The position numbers were made by a program, and so were the translations under genes. This document shows, one piece after another, positions 45,324 to 54,246 of a stretch of 64,000 nt of DNA. Each line of letters opens with the position of its first letter. Position 1 is the first letter of the stretch. The DNA comes from Gemmatimonadota bacterium (GTDB lineage Bacteria > Gemmatimonadota > Gemmatimonadetes > Palauibacterales > Palauibacteraceae), in NCBI GenBank assembly GCA_022825725.1, contig JAJDWE010000077.1, forward strand, positions 1 through 64,000, in the 5' to 3' direction. The notes beneath the pieces were generated by a model, which saw only the letters and a list, made by a program, of their open reading frames with translations, was not told where the DNA came from and did not search any database.

Positions 45324-45980
45324 ATGCGCAGAATCGTCGCCTCGCTCCTTCCCCTGCTGGTCGCCGCCCCGTTGATGGCACAAACGACGCTCGGACTTCG
45401 GGGCGGGGTGAGCCGGGCCACCGTCTCGGACGTGCCGGGAGCCTCGGACCAGGACCCTCGGCAGGGTGTGGTCGCGGGGCTCGACATCGCGTTTCCGCTC
45501 GCAAGCACGGCCGAACTTCGGATCGGGGGAGCGTATGCCCAGAAGGGTACGAGCAGCTCTTCCGTGGACCTCGCGTCGGAAGGCTTCGCCGGCGTCGGGT
45601 CGACCACCGTGGAGGCGGACTGGGTGCAGGCGTCGGCGCTGGCGCGCTTCGGAACGCCGCGAAACGGCGGAATGTCCATCGGTCTGTTGGTCGGCCCGTG
45701 GGCAGCCTCTCTCCTTTCCTGCGACGCGACCCTCAGTGTGCACGTTGGCGGACTGGGATCGGTGAGCGAATCGGCATCGTGCGACGATGCGACGAAATCG
45801 ATCGACTACGGCATCGCGGCGGGCGCCGGTCTGGAGATGGCGGTTTCCGACGGCCTGCGGCTGGGTGTCGACCTGATCTACTCTTTGGGACTCGTGAACA
45901 TCGACGATACGTCGATGGATGACATCAAGACCCGGCACCTGGCGCTTCAGGCCGGAATCGTGATCCCGTTCGGAAGCTGA
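45324..45980 (+). CDS. Outer-membrane beta-barrel protein (paralogue 1)
   Basis: 218 aa. A signal peptide ending PLMAQ is followed by alternating strands typical of an 8-strand PorT/OmpA-like barrel (TTLGLRGGVSRATVS, VVAGLDIAFPLA, LRIGGAYAQKG, LALQAGIVIPFG). It is clearly related to the genes at 54243 and 55935. A Cys pair (LLSC and SASC) brackets a 19-residue predicted surface loop. Function unknown; probably structural or a small porin. No gene partner is evident. Confidence 0.78.
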   Translation: MRRIVASLLPLLVAAPLMAQTTLGLRGGVSRATVSDVPGASDQDPRQGVVAGLDIAFPLASTAELRIGGAYAQKGTSSSSVDLASEGFAGVGSTTVEADWVQASALARFGTPRNGGMSIGLLVGPWAASLLSCDATLSVHVGGLGSVSESASCDDATKSIDYGIAAGAGLEMAVSDGLRLGVDLIYSLGLVNIDDTSMDDIKTRHLALQAGIVIPFGS

Positions 45981-46022
45981 CGGCGACTTCCCGCCGTAAC
46001 CCGCCGGAGCTTCCCCGCGCGT

Positions 46023-49000
46023 TCAGGGGACGAGTGCGCGGGGGGGCTCCAGCAGGTCCTCGAGGCGGAAGATCTCGCCGTCCTTGAGCACGATGCGGGC
46101 GCGGCGGAGATCCTCGATGTCCTCCAGCGGGTTGCCCTCGACGATGAGGATGTCGGCGAGCGCGCCGGCCTCCAGCGTTCCGATCTCTCCTTCCATGGCG
46201 AGCGCCTCGGCGGCCACCGACGTGGCCGTGCGCAGGGCTTCGACTTCCGTGAGGCCGCCCCAAACGTAGTTCTCGACCTCGGCGATGAGGGCGGCGCCGT
46301 ATGGGATGATGGGGGAGTCGGTGCCCGCCACCACCTTGCCTCCGCCGCGCACGACGCGGGTTACGGTGCGGCCGGCGTCGGCGAGGAGCTCGTCGATGCC
46401 GCCGGCCCGGCCCCTCGTGAGGGCGCGTGTGGTCATGGCTTCGGCCATCCCCTCGGGGAACACGGCCTGGAAGCGGGCGTCGGTCGTCCACGACGGGTCG
46501 TCGCCGACGGACTTCCACCAGCCGCCCATGAGGGCCATCGTCGGCGTGATCGTCATGCCGGAGGCGGCAAGGAGCTGGATCACGTCGTCGTACGTCCGGT
46601 ACATCGCCGTCACCTTCGGCGAATAGCCGCGGCGGCTTGTGCCCGAGATGTGTTCGACATGGTCCTGGCCGTGTGCGACGGCGGGATAGATCTCGTGACT
46701 CGCCACCGGAATCCCGATCCCGTGCGCGAACTCGATGATGCGGCGCTGGATGAGGTCCGGCATGCGGACGTAGGTCTTGATGAGGGAATAGCCCACGTGC
46801 TCGGCGCGGTCCAGCTCCAGTTCGAGGTTCCCGTTGGGGCCGAGGGAGCCGGCGCCCGAGTAGTAGATCCGGTTGCCGTCCATCGTGCGGCCGGTGGCGA
46901 ACTCCCGCGGTCCGATGCGGCGGCCCGAGTCGATGGACTCCCGGCGCTCGGCGATCTCGTAGGGGTCGGAGGTGGGATCGCGGATCGTCGTCACCCCGTA
47001 GGCGAGAAAGGCGCGGCCCAGCGCCTCGCCCATCCCGTAGCCCATGTGCGAGTGCATGTCGACGAGGCCGGGGAGGACGGTGTGCTCGCCCGCGTCCACG
47101 ACCTCGCCCCCCGCGTCGGCGACCGCAGCGAGGCGTGCGTCGCTGTGCGGGACGACGGAGACGATCCGGTTGCCCTCGACGATAATGTCCATGTCGCGGG
47201 AGATGTCGTCCGAGACGCCGTCCCACACGCGCGCCGCGTGTATGACCACGGCACCCTCCCGCGCGGGGCGTTGCCACTCCAGCCGCAGCGGAATCTCCTC
47301 GGATCGGCCGTCGTCGAGGTGGTAGCGGCGAAGGCCGCGTGTCGACTGATAGACGATGGACCGCGAGTCGCCCGTCCACGAGATCGCGTCGGCGTGGTGG
47401 TTGGAGAGACGTACCGGCGGCCCGCTGGGCGCGCCCTCCGCGTCGACCTCGACCATCCACAGCACGCCTTCGCTGGCGTAGGCCATGCGCCGCCCGTCCG
47501 GCGACCACACCGGCCCGTCGAGCGCCCGCACGCCCATGTTCTCGTGATCGGCCGCCGTGACCCGGCGCGTCTCGCCCCCGTCCAGCGGCTGCAGGAGGAT
47601 CTCGTTGCGCCCCTCCCGGAAGCGCGACGAGTACTGGGAGAGGACGGACATCGCGATCGTCCGCCCATCCGGGGAGAACGACGGCCGGCTGGGGGCGAAG
47701 AGATCGTTGCGGATCGTGGTGAGTTCGCCCGTCGCGAGGTCCACGACCTGCACAGCGGCCTGCAGTCCCATGACCGAGGTGAAGACGATCCGGTCCCCGG
47801 CGGGGGAGAACACGGGGCCCACCTCGCCGCCCGGCGCGGTGGTGGCGCGCGTCTCGACGCCGGTGGCCATGTCGCGCACCCAGATGTCGAGCGAGCCCGC
47901 CCGGTCCGAGGCGTAGGCAAGCCGCGATCCGTCGCGCGACCACGCCGGCATCAGGTCGACGAAGGGGTCGTCCGTGAGCCGCCGGGGCGTCGCGCCGCCC
48001 GCGGCGACGTCGAGTAGCCACAGGTCGCCGAGCGCGGTGAAGGCGATGTGGCGACCGTCGGGGGAGACCGCCGGGGCGACGATCCCCTGCACGGGCTGCG
48101 GTTCTCCCGCCTCGAACGAACGCCGCGCGCGCTCGTAGTCGCGCCGCGTAAACGCGAACGTGGCCTCGAAGGGGATGTCCGCCCCCTGCGCGCCGTCCGC
48201 CGACACGCGCCGGATGCGGCCGTCGCCGGTGTAGGCGATCTCCACGGCGCCCGTCCCGTCCCCCATCCGGCCTCCCATCCACATGGGACGGAAGGGGAAG
48301 ACGTCCGCCCCCGCTTCGGTGAGGCGCGTCGGCGTGGCAGCGTCCCCGCCTCCGCCCGCGTCGGCGTCGGCTACCCAGAGGCCGGTCTGGCCCTGGACGA
48401 CGGCCGAGTACGCGATCCGGCTTCCGTCCGGGCTCCACGCCGGCGAAATCGCGCCCGCGTTCCGCGCCACGATCCGGGTCGAGCCGCCGCTCTCGCGGAC
48501 GATGATCGCCCCCAGGCCGCGGTCCGAGGCGTAGGCCAGGGATTCGCCATCGGGCGACCACTGCGGCGTGAACTCGTGCGTGGGCGCGTCGGTGACCCGC
48601 TGGAGACGGCCGCCGGTGGGCTCCCCGGAGACGTCCAGCGTCCAGATGTCGTAGTTGCCGGAACGATCCGACGCGAAGACGATCGCGCCGCCATCGGGAG
48701 AGTAGGCCGGCTCCCGCTCGTCGTAGGGACCGAAGGTGTGCTGCACCGGGTCGGAGCCGTCGGGCGCGATCGACCAGATGTGCCAGCGCCCGTCCCGAAA
48801 CGACTGGAAGACGATCCGGCTCCCGTCCGGCGCCCACTGCGGCTGCCGCGCGTCGTAGTACATGTCCGTGATCGCGCGCGCCTCGCCGCCGCCCGCGTCC
48901 ATCACCCACAGCGTCCCCTGGAGGTCAAGCACCATCTGGCTGCCGTCCGGGGAGACGGCCGCCGCCATGTTCGTTCCCTCGGACACCGTGACGCGGACCT

Positions 49001-49145
49001 CCCGATCCTGCGCCTGCGCCGCCGCAGGCAGGAGCCCCGGCGCTACAGGCAGGACGCCCAGCACTGCGGGCAGGAGACACCGCGCCGTCAGGGAGGCAGG
49101 CGCGCTGAACGAACGACGGCTGCGGGGGACCGATACCTGGGACAT
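46023..49145 (-). CDS. Exported beta-propeller (PD40) amidohydrolase
   Basis: 1040 aa. A signal peptide ends AAAQAQ. Residues ~45-640 hold about ten TolB/PD40 blades with WSPDGSRIAY-like motifs. The last ~380 residues are an amidohydrolase: HxH in PGLVDMHSHMGYG near residue 695, further ligands in VASHEIYPA and VEHISG, and Asp in AGTDSPIIPYG. Substrate unknown; relatives are often called imidazolonepropionase-like or Xaa-Pro dipeptidases. I start at ATG 49145 because the frame continues upstream without a signal peptide. It stands alone. Confidence 0.88.
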   Translation of the reverse strand: MSQVSVPRSRRSFSAPASLTARCLLPAVLGVLPVAPGLLPAAAQAQDREVRVTVSEGTNMAAAVSPDGSQMVLDLQGTLWVMDAGGGEARAITDMYYDARQPQWAPDGSRIVFQSFRDGRWHIWSIAPDGSDPVQHTFGPYDEREPAYSPDGGAIVFASDRSGNYDIWTLDVSGEPTGGRLQRVTDAPTHEFTPQWSPDGESLAYASDRGLGAIIVRESGGSTRIVARNAGAISPAWSPDGSRIAYSAVVQGQTGLWVADADAGGGGDAATPTRLTEAGADVFPFRPMWMGGRMGDGTGAVEIAYTGDGRIRRVSADGAQGADIPFEATFAFTRRDYERARRSFEAGEPQPVQGIVAPAVSPDGRHIAFTALGDLWLLDVAAGGATPRRLTDDPFVDLMPAWSRDGSRLAYASDRAGSLDIWVRDMATGVETRATTAPGGEVGPVFSPAGDRIVFTSVMGLQAAVQVVDLATGELTTIRNDLFAPSRPSFSPDGRTIAMSVLSQYSSRFREGRNEILLQPLDGGETRRVTAADHENMGVRALDGPVWSPDGRRMAYASEGVLWMVEVDAEGAPSGPPVRLSNHHADAISWTGDSRSIVYQSTRGLRRYHLDDGRSEEIPLRLEWQRPAREGAVVIHAARVWDGVSDDISRDMDIIVEGNRIVSVVPHSDARLAAVADAGGEVVDAGEHTVLPGLVDMHSHMGYGMGEALGRAFLAYGVTTIRDPTSDPYEIAERRESIDSGRRIGPREFATGRTMDGNRIYYSGAGSLGPNGNLELELDRAEHVGYSLIKTYVRMPDLIQRRIIEFAHGIGIPVASHEIYPAVAHGQDHVEHISGTSRRGYSPKVTAMYRTYDDVIQLLAASGMTITPTMALMGGWWKSVGDDPSWTTDARFQAVFPEGMAEAMTTRALTRGRAGGIDELLADAGRTVTRVVRGGGKVVAGTDSPIIPYGAALIAEVENYVWGGLTEVEALRTATSVAAEALAMEGEIGTLEAGALADILIVEGNPLEDIEDLRRARIVLKDGEIFRLEDLLEPPRALVP

Positions 49146-49219
49146 GGGGTCAGCTCCGTTCTGTCGGCGATGGCGTGAAGGATGATACGCCACGCGCATC
49201 ACCCCCCGGCAAGACCCCG

Positions 49220-49570
49220 TCAGTTGCGGCGGTAGTGGCGCATGCGCGCGGCGTAGGCGAAGCCGTAGAAGTATCTGCGCAGGCCGTCCGCCGAGCCGGG
49301 GGGGACATCCGGGTCGAAGAAGAGGCGGCAGAACTCCTCGCGGGCCCGCAGGATCTCCCGGCAGCGGTGGCCGTGCCAGCGGGGGTCCGCGGCCGTCAGG
49401 TCGAACAGTTCGAGCGCCCGCGCGAGGGCGCCCTCGAACCGGCTCTCCCGCCCGGCCTCGTGTGCGCGAATCGCGCGCTCCACCTCGCTGCCGATGTTCC
49501 CGAGCTGTTCGACCAGATCGAGCCGGGCCCATCCGCCCTCGGCGGCCTGCCTGTGAAGGGGACGTCCCAT
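49220..49570 (-). CDS. Conserved small helical protein of unknown function, paired with DUF5674
   Basis: 116 aa, almost wholly helical. LVEQLGNIGSEVERAIRAHE, LARALELFDLTAADPRW and REEFCRLFF ... YFYGFAYAARMRHYRRN are blocks I have seen as a conserved uncharacterised family, but I cannot name it. It follows the DUF5674 gene by 22 bp on the same strand, so the two probably form a two-gene unit. No catalytic motif is evident; a four-helix HEPN-like fold is possible but the RxxxxH motif is absent. Confidence 0.65.
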   Translation of the reverse strand: MGRPLHRQAAEGGWARLDLVEQLGNIGSEVERAIRAHEAGRESRFEGALARALELFDLTAADPRWHGHRCREILRAREEFCRLFFDPDVPPGSADGLRRYFYGFAYAARMRHYRRN

Positions 49571-49592
49571 TACTCGCCCGCCCGCCTGGCCA

Positions 49593-49946
49593 TTACTCCG
49601 CGGGGACCAGGGAGTCGACCAGCGCGCGAATGCGCTCGCGCGTCCGCTCGTCGTCCACGCCGCGCGAGCGGTTCCCCTGCCCGGGCCGAATGTTGATCAT
49701 CGAGTCGAACTCGAGCCAGTCCGGTCCTTCTTCATCCAGATAGAGGTTGATCCCCCAGAGATCCTTCTGGCTGGAGCCGTGTTCGATGAGCAGCGCCTCA
49801 TCATCGGCGTGCAGGTCACCGCCAACGGCCATCGAGCCCCGTGCCAGGTCGACCACCGCCTTGATCCAGTCGCCGAACTGGTCCTCGGCCATTCGCGCGA
49901 GATCGGCGCGGGAGATGGGTTGGGAGATAATGCGTCCCGCCGTCAA
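49593..49946 (-). CDS. DUF5674-family protein
   Basis: 117 aa. The segments DQFGDWIKAVVDLARGSMAV, GGDLHADDEALLIEHGS, DLWGINLY and EFDSMINIRPGQGNRSRGV match this uncharacterised family closely. I start at TTG 49946 (then TAGRIISQPISRADLARMAE), which reproduces the family N-terminus and has GGGGAG nine bases ahead; the upstream extension to 50030 is not family-like. Function unknown. Confidence 0.78.
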   Translation of the reverse strand: MTAGRIISQPISRADLARMAEDQFGDWIKAVVDLARGSMAVGGDLHADDEALLIEHGSSQKDLWGINLYLDEEGPDWLEFDSMINIRPGQGNRSRGVDDERTRERIRALVDSLVPAE

Positions 49947-50057
49947 ACCGTCGTCTCCCCGGGAAAGTGTAAGCGGAGAAAGTGTGAACGCTGGGGAAGG
50001 CAACGTAACCGGCGTCACCGCGAACCGCACAGCGGGTCTTGACGGGCCGTCGCTACG

Positions 50058-51935
50058 CTAGCGGCCGAGCGCCGTCCCGCCGCGGCGGGGGTCCGACCAG
50101 GCTGTCCACGATCCGTCCGGCATCGCCATGATCAGCTGCAGGTCGCCCGACATGCCGCCCGTGAAGTAGGCGTCGGGCGGGCCGGGATCGCGCTCGAGGA
50201 CGGTGTGTCCCAGCGCCTCCAGGGCGCTCGCCGTGGCCCCTCCAAGTCCTCCGTATTCGTGGAAGACGAGGTCTGGGAGGTGCTGGTGGTGCACCCGCGG
50301 GGCGTGGACCGCCTGCACGACGTTCATCCCGTGGTCGACGACGTTGAAGATGGACTGCAGCACCGTCGTGATAATCGTGGCGCCGCCGGGGGTTCCGGTC
50401 ACGAGGAAGAGGTTGCCGTCCGCGTCCTCGACGATCGTCGGGCTCATCGCCGACAGCATGCGCTTGCCGGGGCCGATCGCGTTCCGCTCGCCCTGCACGA
50501 GGCCGAACTGGTTCGGCGTGCCGGGTTTCGAGGCGAAGTCGTCCATCGTGTTGTTGAGGAAGAACCCCGCCCCATCCACGACGACCTTGCCGCCGTACCA
50601 CGAGTTGATGCTCGTCGTGACCGCCACCGCGTTCCCCTCCGCGTCGACGACGGCGTAGTGCGTCGTGTGGCTCTCATCCAGGAACGCGTCGATCCCGGGG
50701 TTGATCTCGGAGGATGGCGTCGCCCGCTCCGTCGAGATCGTCGCCGCGCGCCGGTCCGCGTAGGCCTCCGAGAGGAACTCGTCGACGGGAAGCTCGACGA
50801 AGTCCGGGTCCGCGAGGTACTCGTTGCGGTCGGCGTAGGCGCGCCGGAAGGCTTCGGCCATCACGTGAATCGTCTCGGGGCTGTTCCAGCCCATGGCCCC
50901 CAGGTCCCAGCGTTCCAGGACGTTGGCGATCGCCGCCATGGTGAGGCCGCCCGAGGACGGCGGCGGCATCGAATGCACCGTGTAGCCGCGGTAGTCGAAG
51001 GCGACCGGGTCGCGCCACACCGTTTCGTAGCGGTCGAGGTCCTCCAACGTGATGATGCCGCCGCCGCGCTCCATCTCCTCCACGATCAGGGCGGCGGTCT
51101 CCCCGCGGTAGAAGTCGTCGGGCCCCTCGTCGCGGAGGCGCGTGAGGACGGCGGCGAGATCCGGCTGCGAGAAGGTGTCGCCGATGCCGGGGACGGCGTC
51201 GCCGGGGAGGAAGATGCGCGCGCTGTGCGGGAAGGCGCGGATCCCCTCCTGCGCCGCGTCGAGCGTGGACACGAGCCGCGTCGTGACCTCGAACCCGTTC
51301 GCGAGGTCGATGGAGGGCTGCACGATGTCGGCCCAGGGAAGGCTGCCGAAACGCCGGTGCGCCTCCCACAGTCCGGAGACGGTCCCGGGCACGCCCGCCG
51401 CGAGGTGTCCCAGCACGGAGAGGTCGGTCACGTTCCCGTCCTCGTCGAGGTACATGTCCCGCGTGGCGGCGAGCGGCGCCTTCTCCCGGTGGTCCTGCGC
51501 GGAGACGGTGCCGTCGGCGAGGCGGACCATCATGAACCCGCCCCCGCCCAGGTTGCCGGCCTCCGGGTTCACCACGGCGAGCGCGAGTCCCGTGGCGACC
51601 GCCGCGTCCACCGCGTTGCCGCCCGCCGCGAGGATCTCCACGCCGACGCGCGACGCGAACTCGTCCGTCGAGGCGACCATGCCTTCGGTGGCCGTCACGG
51701 GCGTGTCCTCGGCGGAGAACGGCCAGCCCTGCGGGAAGGCGCCGCCCGCCTCGACGAAGGTGCTGGCTGCGCCGGTGGCCGCACCGGTCTCGGCGCCGGC
51801 CCCGGTGTCGCCCGGCCGGCAGCCGCCGAAGACCAGCGGGAATGCGAGGGCGGCGACGAGCGGAAGCGGGGCTCGGCGGTGGCGGAACGTCGGCCGACCT
51901 GGCCGCGTGGAATTTATGCGCTGTGCATCGTGCAT
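50058..51935 (-). CDS. ggt: Gamma-glutamyltransferase (glutathione hydrolase), lipoprotein
   Basis: 625 aa. A signal with lipobox VFGGC (Cys39) is followed by an N-terminal nucleophile hydrolase. The autoprocessing and catalytic Thr is Thr424 in ESHTTHYAVVD; GNLGGGGFMMVRLADG, DHREKAP, PPPSSGG and PNNT-like FLNNTMDDF are family marks. It transfers or hydrolyses gamma-glutamyl groups of glutathione in the periplasm. ATG 51935 has GGGAG upstream; ATG 51968 would lengthen the signal. Divergent from the ligase gene. Confidence 0.93.
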   Translation of the reverse strand: MHDAQRINSTRPGRPTFRHRRAPLPLVAALAFPLVFGGCRPGDTGAGAETGAATGAASTFVEAGGAFPQGWPFSAEDTPVTATEGMVASTDEFASRVGVEILAAGGNAVDAAVATGLALAVVNPEAGNLGGGGFMMVRLADGTVSAQDHREKAPLAATRDMYLDEDGNVTDLSVLGHLAAGVPGTVSGLWEAHRRFGSLPWADIVQPSIDLANGFEVTTRLVSTLDAAQEGIRAFPHSARIFLPGDAVPGIGDTFSQPDLAAVLTRLRDEGPDDFYRGETAALIVEEMERGGGIITLEDLDRYETVWRDPVAFDYRGYTVHSMPPPSSGGLTMAAIANVLERWDLGAMGWNSPETIHVMAEAFRRAYADRNEYLADPDFVELPVDEFLSEAYADRRAATISTERATPSSEINPGIDAFLDESHTTHYAVVDAEGNAVAVTTSINSWYGGKVVVDGAGFFLNNTMDDFASKPGTPNQFGLVQGERNAIGPGKRMLSAMSPTIVEDADGNLFLVTGTPGGATIITTVLQSIFNVVDHGMNVVQAVHAPRVHHQHLPDLVFHEYGGLGGATASALEALGHTVLERDPGPPDAYFTGGMSGDLQLIMAMPDGSWTAWSDPRRGGTALGR

Positions 51936-52082
51936 CTGAGGTGACTCCCGGGGGTTGGGTTTTGCCACGGGCTTCCAGGCGTGAGGGGGCTATTCTGCCC
52001 CTCGGCCTGACCGGCCGGCAAGCGCCCGAGTAGATTGCCGCGCGACGTATGCGGCGCGCCGAAGTGCAATCGTGTTTACCAT

Positions 52083-52095
52083 TTGGTCCGACCAA
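52083..52095. promoter_or_regulatory. Palindromic operator resembling FadR/GntR sites
   Basis: TTGGTC-C-GACCAA, a perfect inverted repeat with core TGGTCCGACCA, which fits the TGGT-N3-ACCA shape bound by FadR-like GntR regulators. It lies 65 bp before the acyl-CoA ligase ATG in the 224-bp gap shared with ggt. The regulator is not in the window. Confidence 0.5.
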
Positions 52096-52159
52096 GTGTG
52101 AAGTACGATTGCCAAATGCGGCCAACGCGGCGAGGAGAGGATGCCCAAAGAGAGTTCCG

Positions 52160-53764
52160 ATGACGGTCACTGAGCCGGATCATGGCTCGTCCACGTCCCG
52201 CCTCCGGTACGGGGAGCCGTTCAACGCGGCCTTCTGGTACATCGACCGGCATGTGGCTGAGGGACGGGGCGACAAGGTCGCCATCGAGCAGGCCGGGACG
52301 CGGGTCACCTACGGCGAACTGGCGCGGCGGGTCGGGCAGACCGGGAACGCGCTCCTCGGGCTCGGGCTCGCGCCGGGCGACCGCATGCTGATGGTCGTCA
52401 AGGACTGCCCCGAGTTCTTCCATTTCTTCTGGGGGGCGATCAAGGCGGGGATCGTGCCTGTGCCGGTGAGCTACCTCGTGCGGGCGAAGGATCTCGCGTT
52501 CATCATCGCCGACTCGGAGTGCGGGGCCGTCGTCTATTCTCCGGCGTTCGCGGCGGAGGTCGTGCCGGGGCTGGCGGCGGCGCGGACGGGAGCCCGCGGT
52601 CTCGCGCTCCAGGCGGAGGGCGGGGTGCTCAACGACGTCAACGCGGCTTCCGCGGAGCTGGACGCGGCGCCGGCGCGTCCCGACGACATCGCGTTCTGGC
52701 TCTACTCCTCGGGCACCACGGGCCGTCCCAAGGGAGTGCCGCACCGCCACCGGGACATGCCCGCCACCTGCGAGCACTACGCGGTGGGGATCCTCGGGCT
52801 GGGCGAGGAGGACCGCTGCTATTCCGCGGCGAAACTCTTCTTCGCGTACGGGCTCGGGAACGCGATGACTTTCCCGCTGTGGGTGGGAGGCACCGCGATC
52901 CTCGACGCGCGGCGTCCGACCCCCGCGACGACGTTCGAGACGATCGAGACGCTGCGTCCGACGGCGTACTTCGGGGTGCCGACGCTGTACGCGGCCCAGT
53001 TGCAAGCGCTGGACCAGGCAGGAGCGGCCGCGCCCGATCTGAGTTCGCTCAGGCTCTGCGTGTCCGCGGGCGAGGCGCTGCCTCCGGACCTCTTCCGCCG
53101 CTGGAAGGCCGCCACCGGTCTCGAGATCCTCGACGGGATCGGCTCCACCGAGGCGCTCCACATCTTCATCTCCAACGCGCCGGGCCACGTGAAGCCCGGG
53201 AGCACCGGCCGCGTCGTCCCCGGCTACGAGGCGCGGGTCATGAACGAGGATGGGACGGAGGCGGATCCCGGCGAAGCCGGACAACTCGAGATCCGCGGCG
53301 ACTCGACGACCCCCGGCTACTGGAACCGTCCGGAACTGGAGGGACGGACGATCGTCGACGGCTGGCTCCGCACGGGAGACCAGTACGTGCGCGACGCGGA
53401 AGGCTGGTTCCACTACCAGGGCCGCGCCGACGACATGATCAAGGTGGGCGGGATCTGGTGCTCTCCCTTCGACATCGAGGCCCGACTCATGGAACATCCG
53501 TCGGTGCTGGAGGCTGCGGTCGTGGGCCGCGAGGACGACCACGGCCTCGTGAAGCCGGAGGCGCACGTCGTGCTCTCTGAGCCGCTCCGGGAGACGGCGG
53601 GCGCGCCGTCCGCCGCCGACGCGCTGACGGCGGAACTCGTCGCGCATTGCAAGGAGGGTCTCCCGCGCTACATGTATCCGCGCTGGATCCGGTTCGTCGC
53701 CGAACTCCCGAAGACGGCGACCGGGAAGATCCAGCGGTTCCGACTCCGCCCGTCATCCCTTTGA
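52160..53764 (+). CDS. Benzoate-CoA ligase-family acyl/aryl-CoA synthetase
   Basis: 534 aa ANL-superfamily enzyme. Phosphate-binding loop YSSGTTGRPKG, A5 motif GIGSTEALHIF, hinge YQGRADDMIKVGGIW, catalytic Lys in PKTATGKIQRF. The segment KLFFAYGLGNAMTFPLWVGG is typical of benzoate/4-hydroxybenzoate-CoA ligases. It activates an aromatic or related acid with ATP and CoA. No ring-degradation genes are nearby, so the substrate is uncertain. ATG 52160 fits the family. The FadR-like site upstream suggests acyl-CoA-responsive control. Confidence 0.86.
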   Translation: MTVTEPDHGSSTSRLRYGEPFNAAFWYIDRHVAEGRGDKVAIEQAGTRVTYGELARRVGQTGNALLGLGLAPGDRMLMVVKDCPEFFHFFWGAIKAGIVPVPVSYLVRAKDLAFIIADSECGAVVYSPAFAAEVVPGLAAARTGARGLALQAEGGVLNDVNAASAELDAAPARPDDIAFWLYSSGTTGRPKGVPHRHRDMPATCEHYAVGILGLGEEDRCYSAAKLFFAYGLGNAMTFPLWVGGTAILDARRPTPATTFETIETLRPTAYFGVPTLYAAQLQALDQAGAAAPDLSSLRLCVSAGEALPPDLFRRWKAATGLEILDGIGSTEALHIFISNAPGHVKPGSTGRVVPGYEARVMNEDGTEADPGEAGQLEIRGDSTTPGYWNRPELEGRTIVDGWLRTGDQYVRDAEGWFHYQGRADDMIKVGGIWCSPFDIEARLMEHPSVLEAAVVGREDDHGLVKPEAHVVLSEPLRETAGAPSAADALTAELVAHCKEGLPRYMYPRWIRFVAELPKTATGKIQRFRLRPSSL

Positions 53765-53841
53765 CGGTGACCCGGCCGACGGATCCGTCGTCAACAGGTT
53801 GGGAGCCCGCCCGACCGGACCACCTCCAATGAGGAGAAGTC

Positions 53842-54246
53842 ATGTTCGAACGTCGTCGCGTCGCGGTCGTCGCGGTGCTCGCGGGCGCCCTGCTCTGGAG
53901 CGGGTGTTCGATGCTTTTCATGCGAAGACCGCCCAAGGGCGAGGGACCGGTGGCGCTGGGCGACTGCACCCGCAGCCTCGCCGCGCCGATCATCGATAGC
54001 GTCGTCGGACTGGTCAACGTCGGAGTGGCGGCGGGGATCTGGGGAGACGCGCGCGAGGCGTTCGATTCTGATGACGACTACGACGATTACCGCTTCTACA
54101 CCGGCCTCTCGTCGGGCATGTACGCCGTCTCCGCGATCCACGGTTTCAGGTGGAGCGAGGATTGTCGGAGCCGCAACACGCTGAGCGAGCACGCGATCCG
54201 CGACCATCTCCGCGTCCTGGCGGAGCAGCAACGGGGCGACCGCTGA
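53842..54246 (+). CDS. Small putative lipoprotein, unknown function
   Basis: 134 aa. Basic start, hydrophobic stretch and a Cys22 in LLWSGC suggest a lipoprotein, though Trp at -3 is unusual. The rest has a hydrophobic patch (PIIDSVVGLVNVGVAAGI) and an acidic DSDDDYDDYRFY. I do not recognise the family. ATG 53842 has GAGGAG seven bases upstream. The stop overlaps the next gene's probable start (CTGA). A 12-bp palindrome (53778-53789) lies between it and the ligase gene. Confidence 0.7.
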   Translation: MFERRRVAVVAVLAGALLWSGCSMLFMRRPPKGEGPVALGDCTRSLAAPIIDSVVGLVNVGVAAGIWGDAREAFDSDDDYDDYRFYTGLSSGMYAVSAIHGFRWSEDCRSRNTLSEHAIRDHLRVLAEQQRGDR

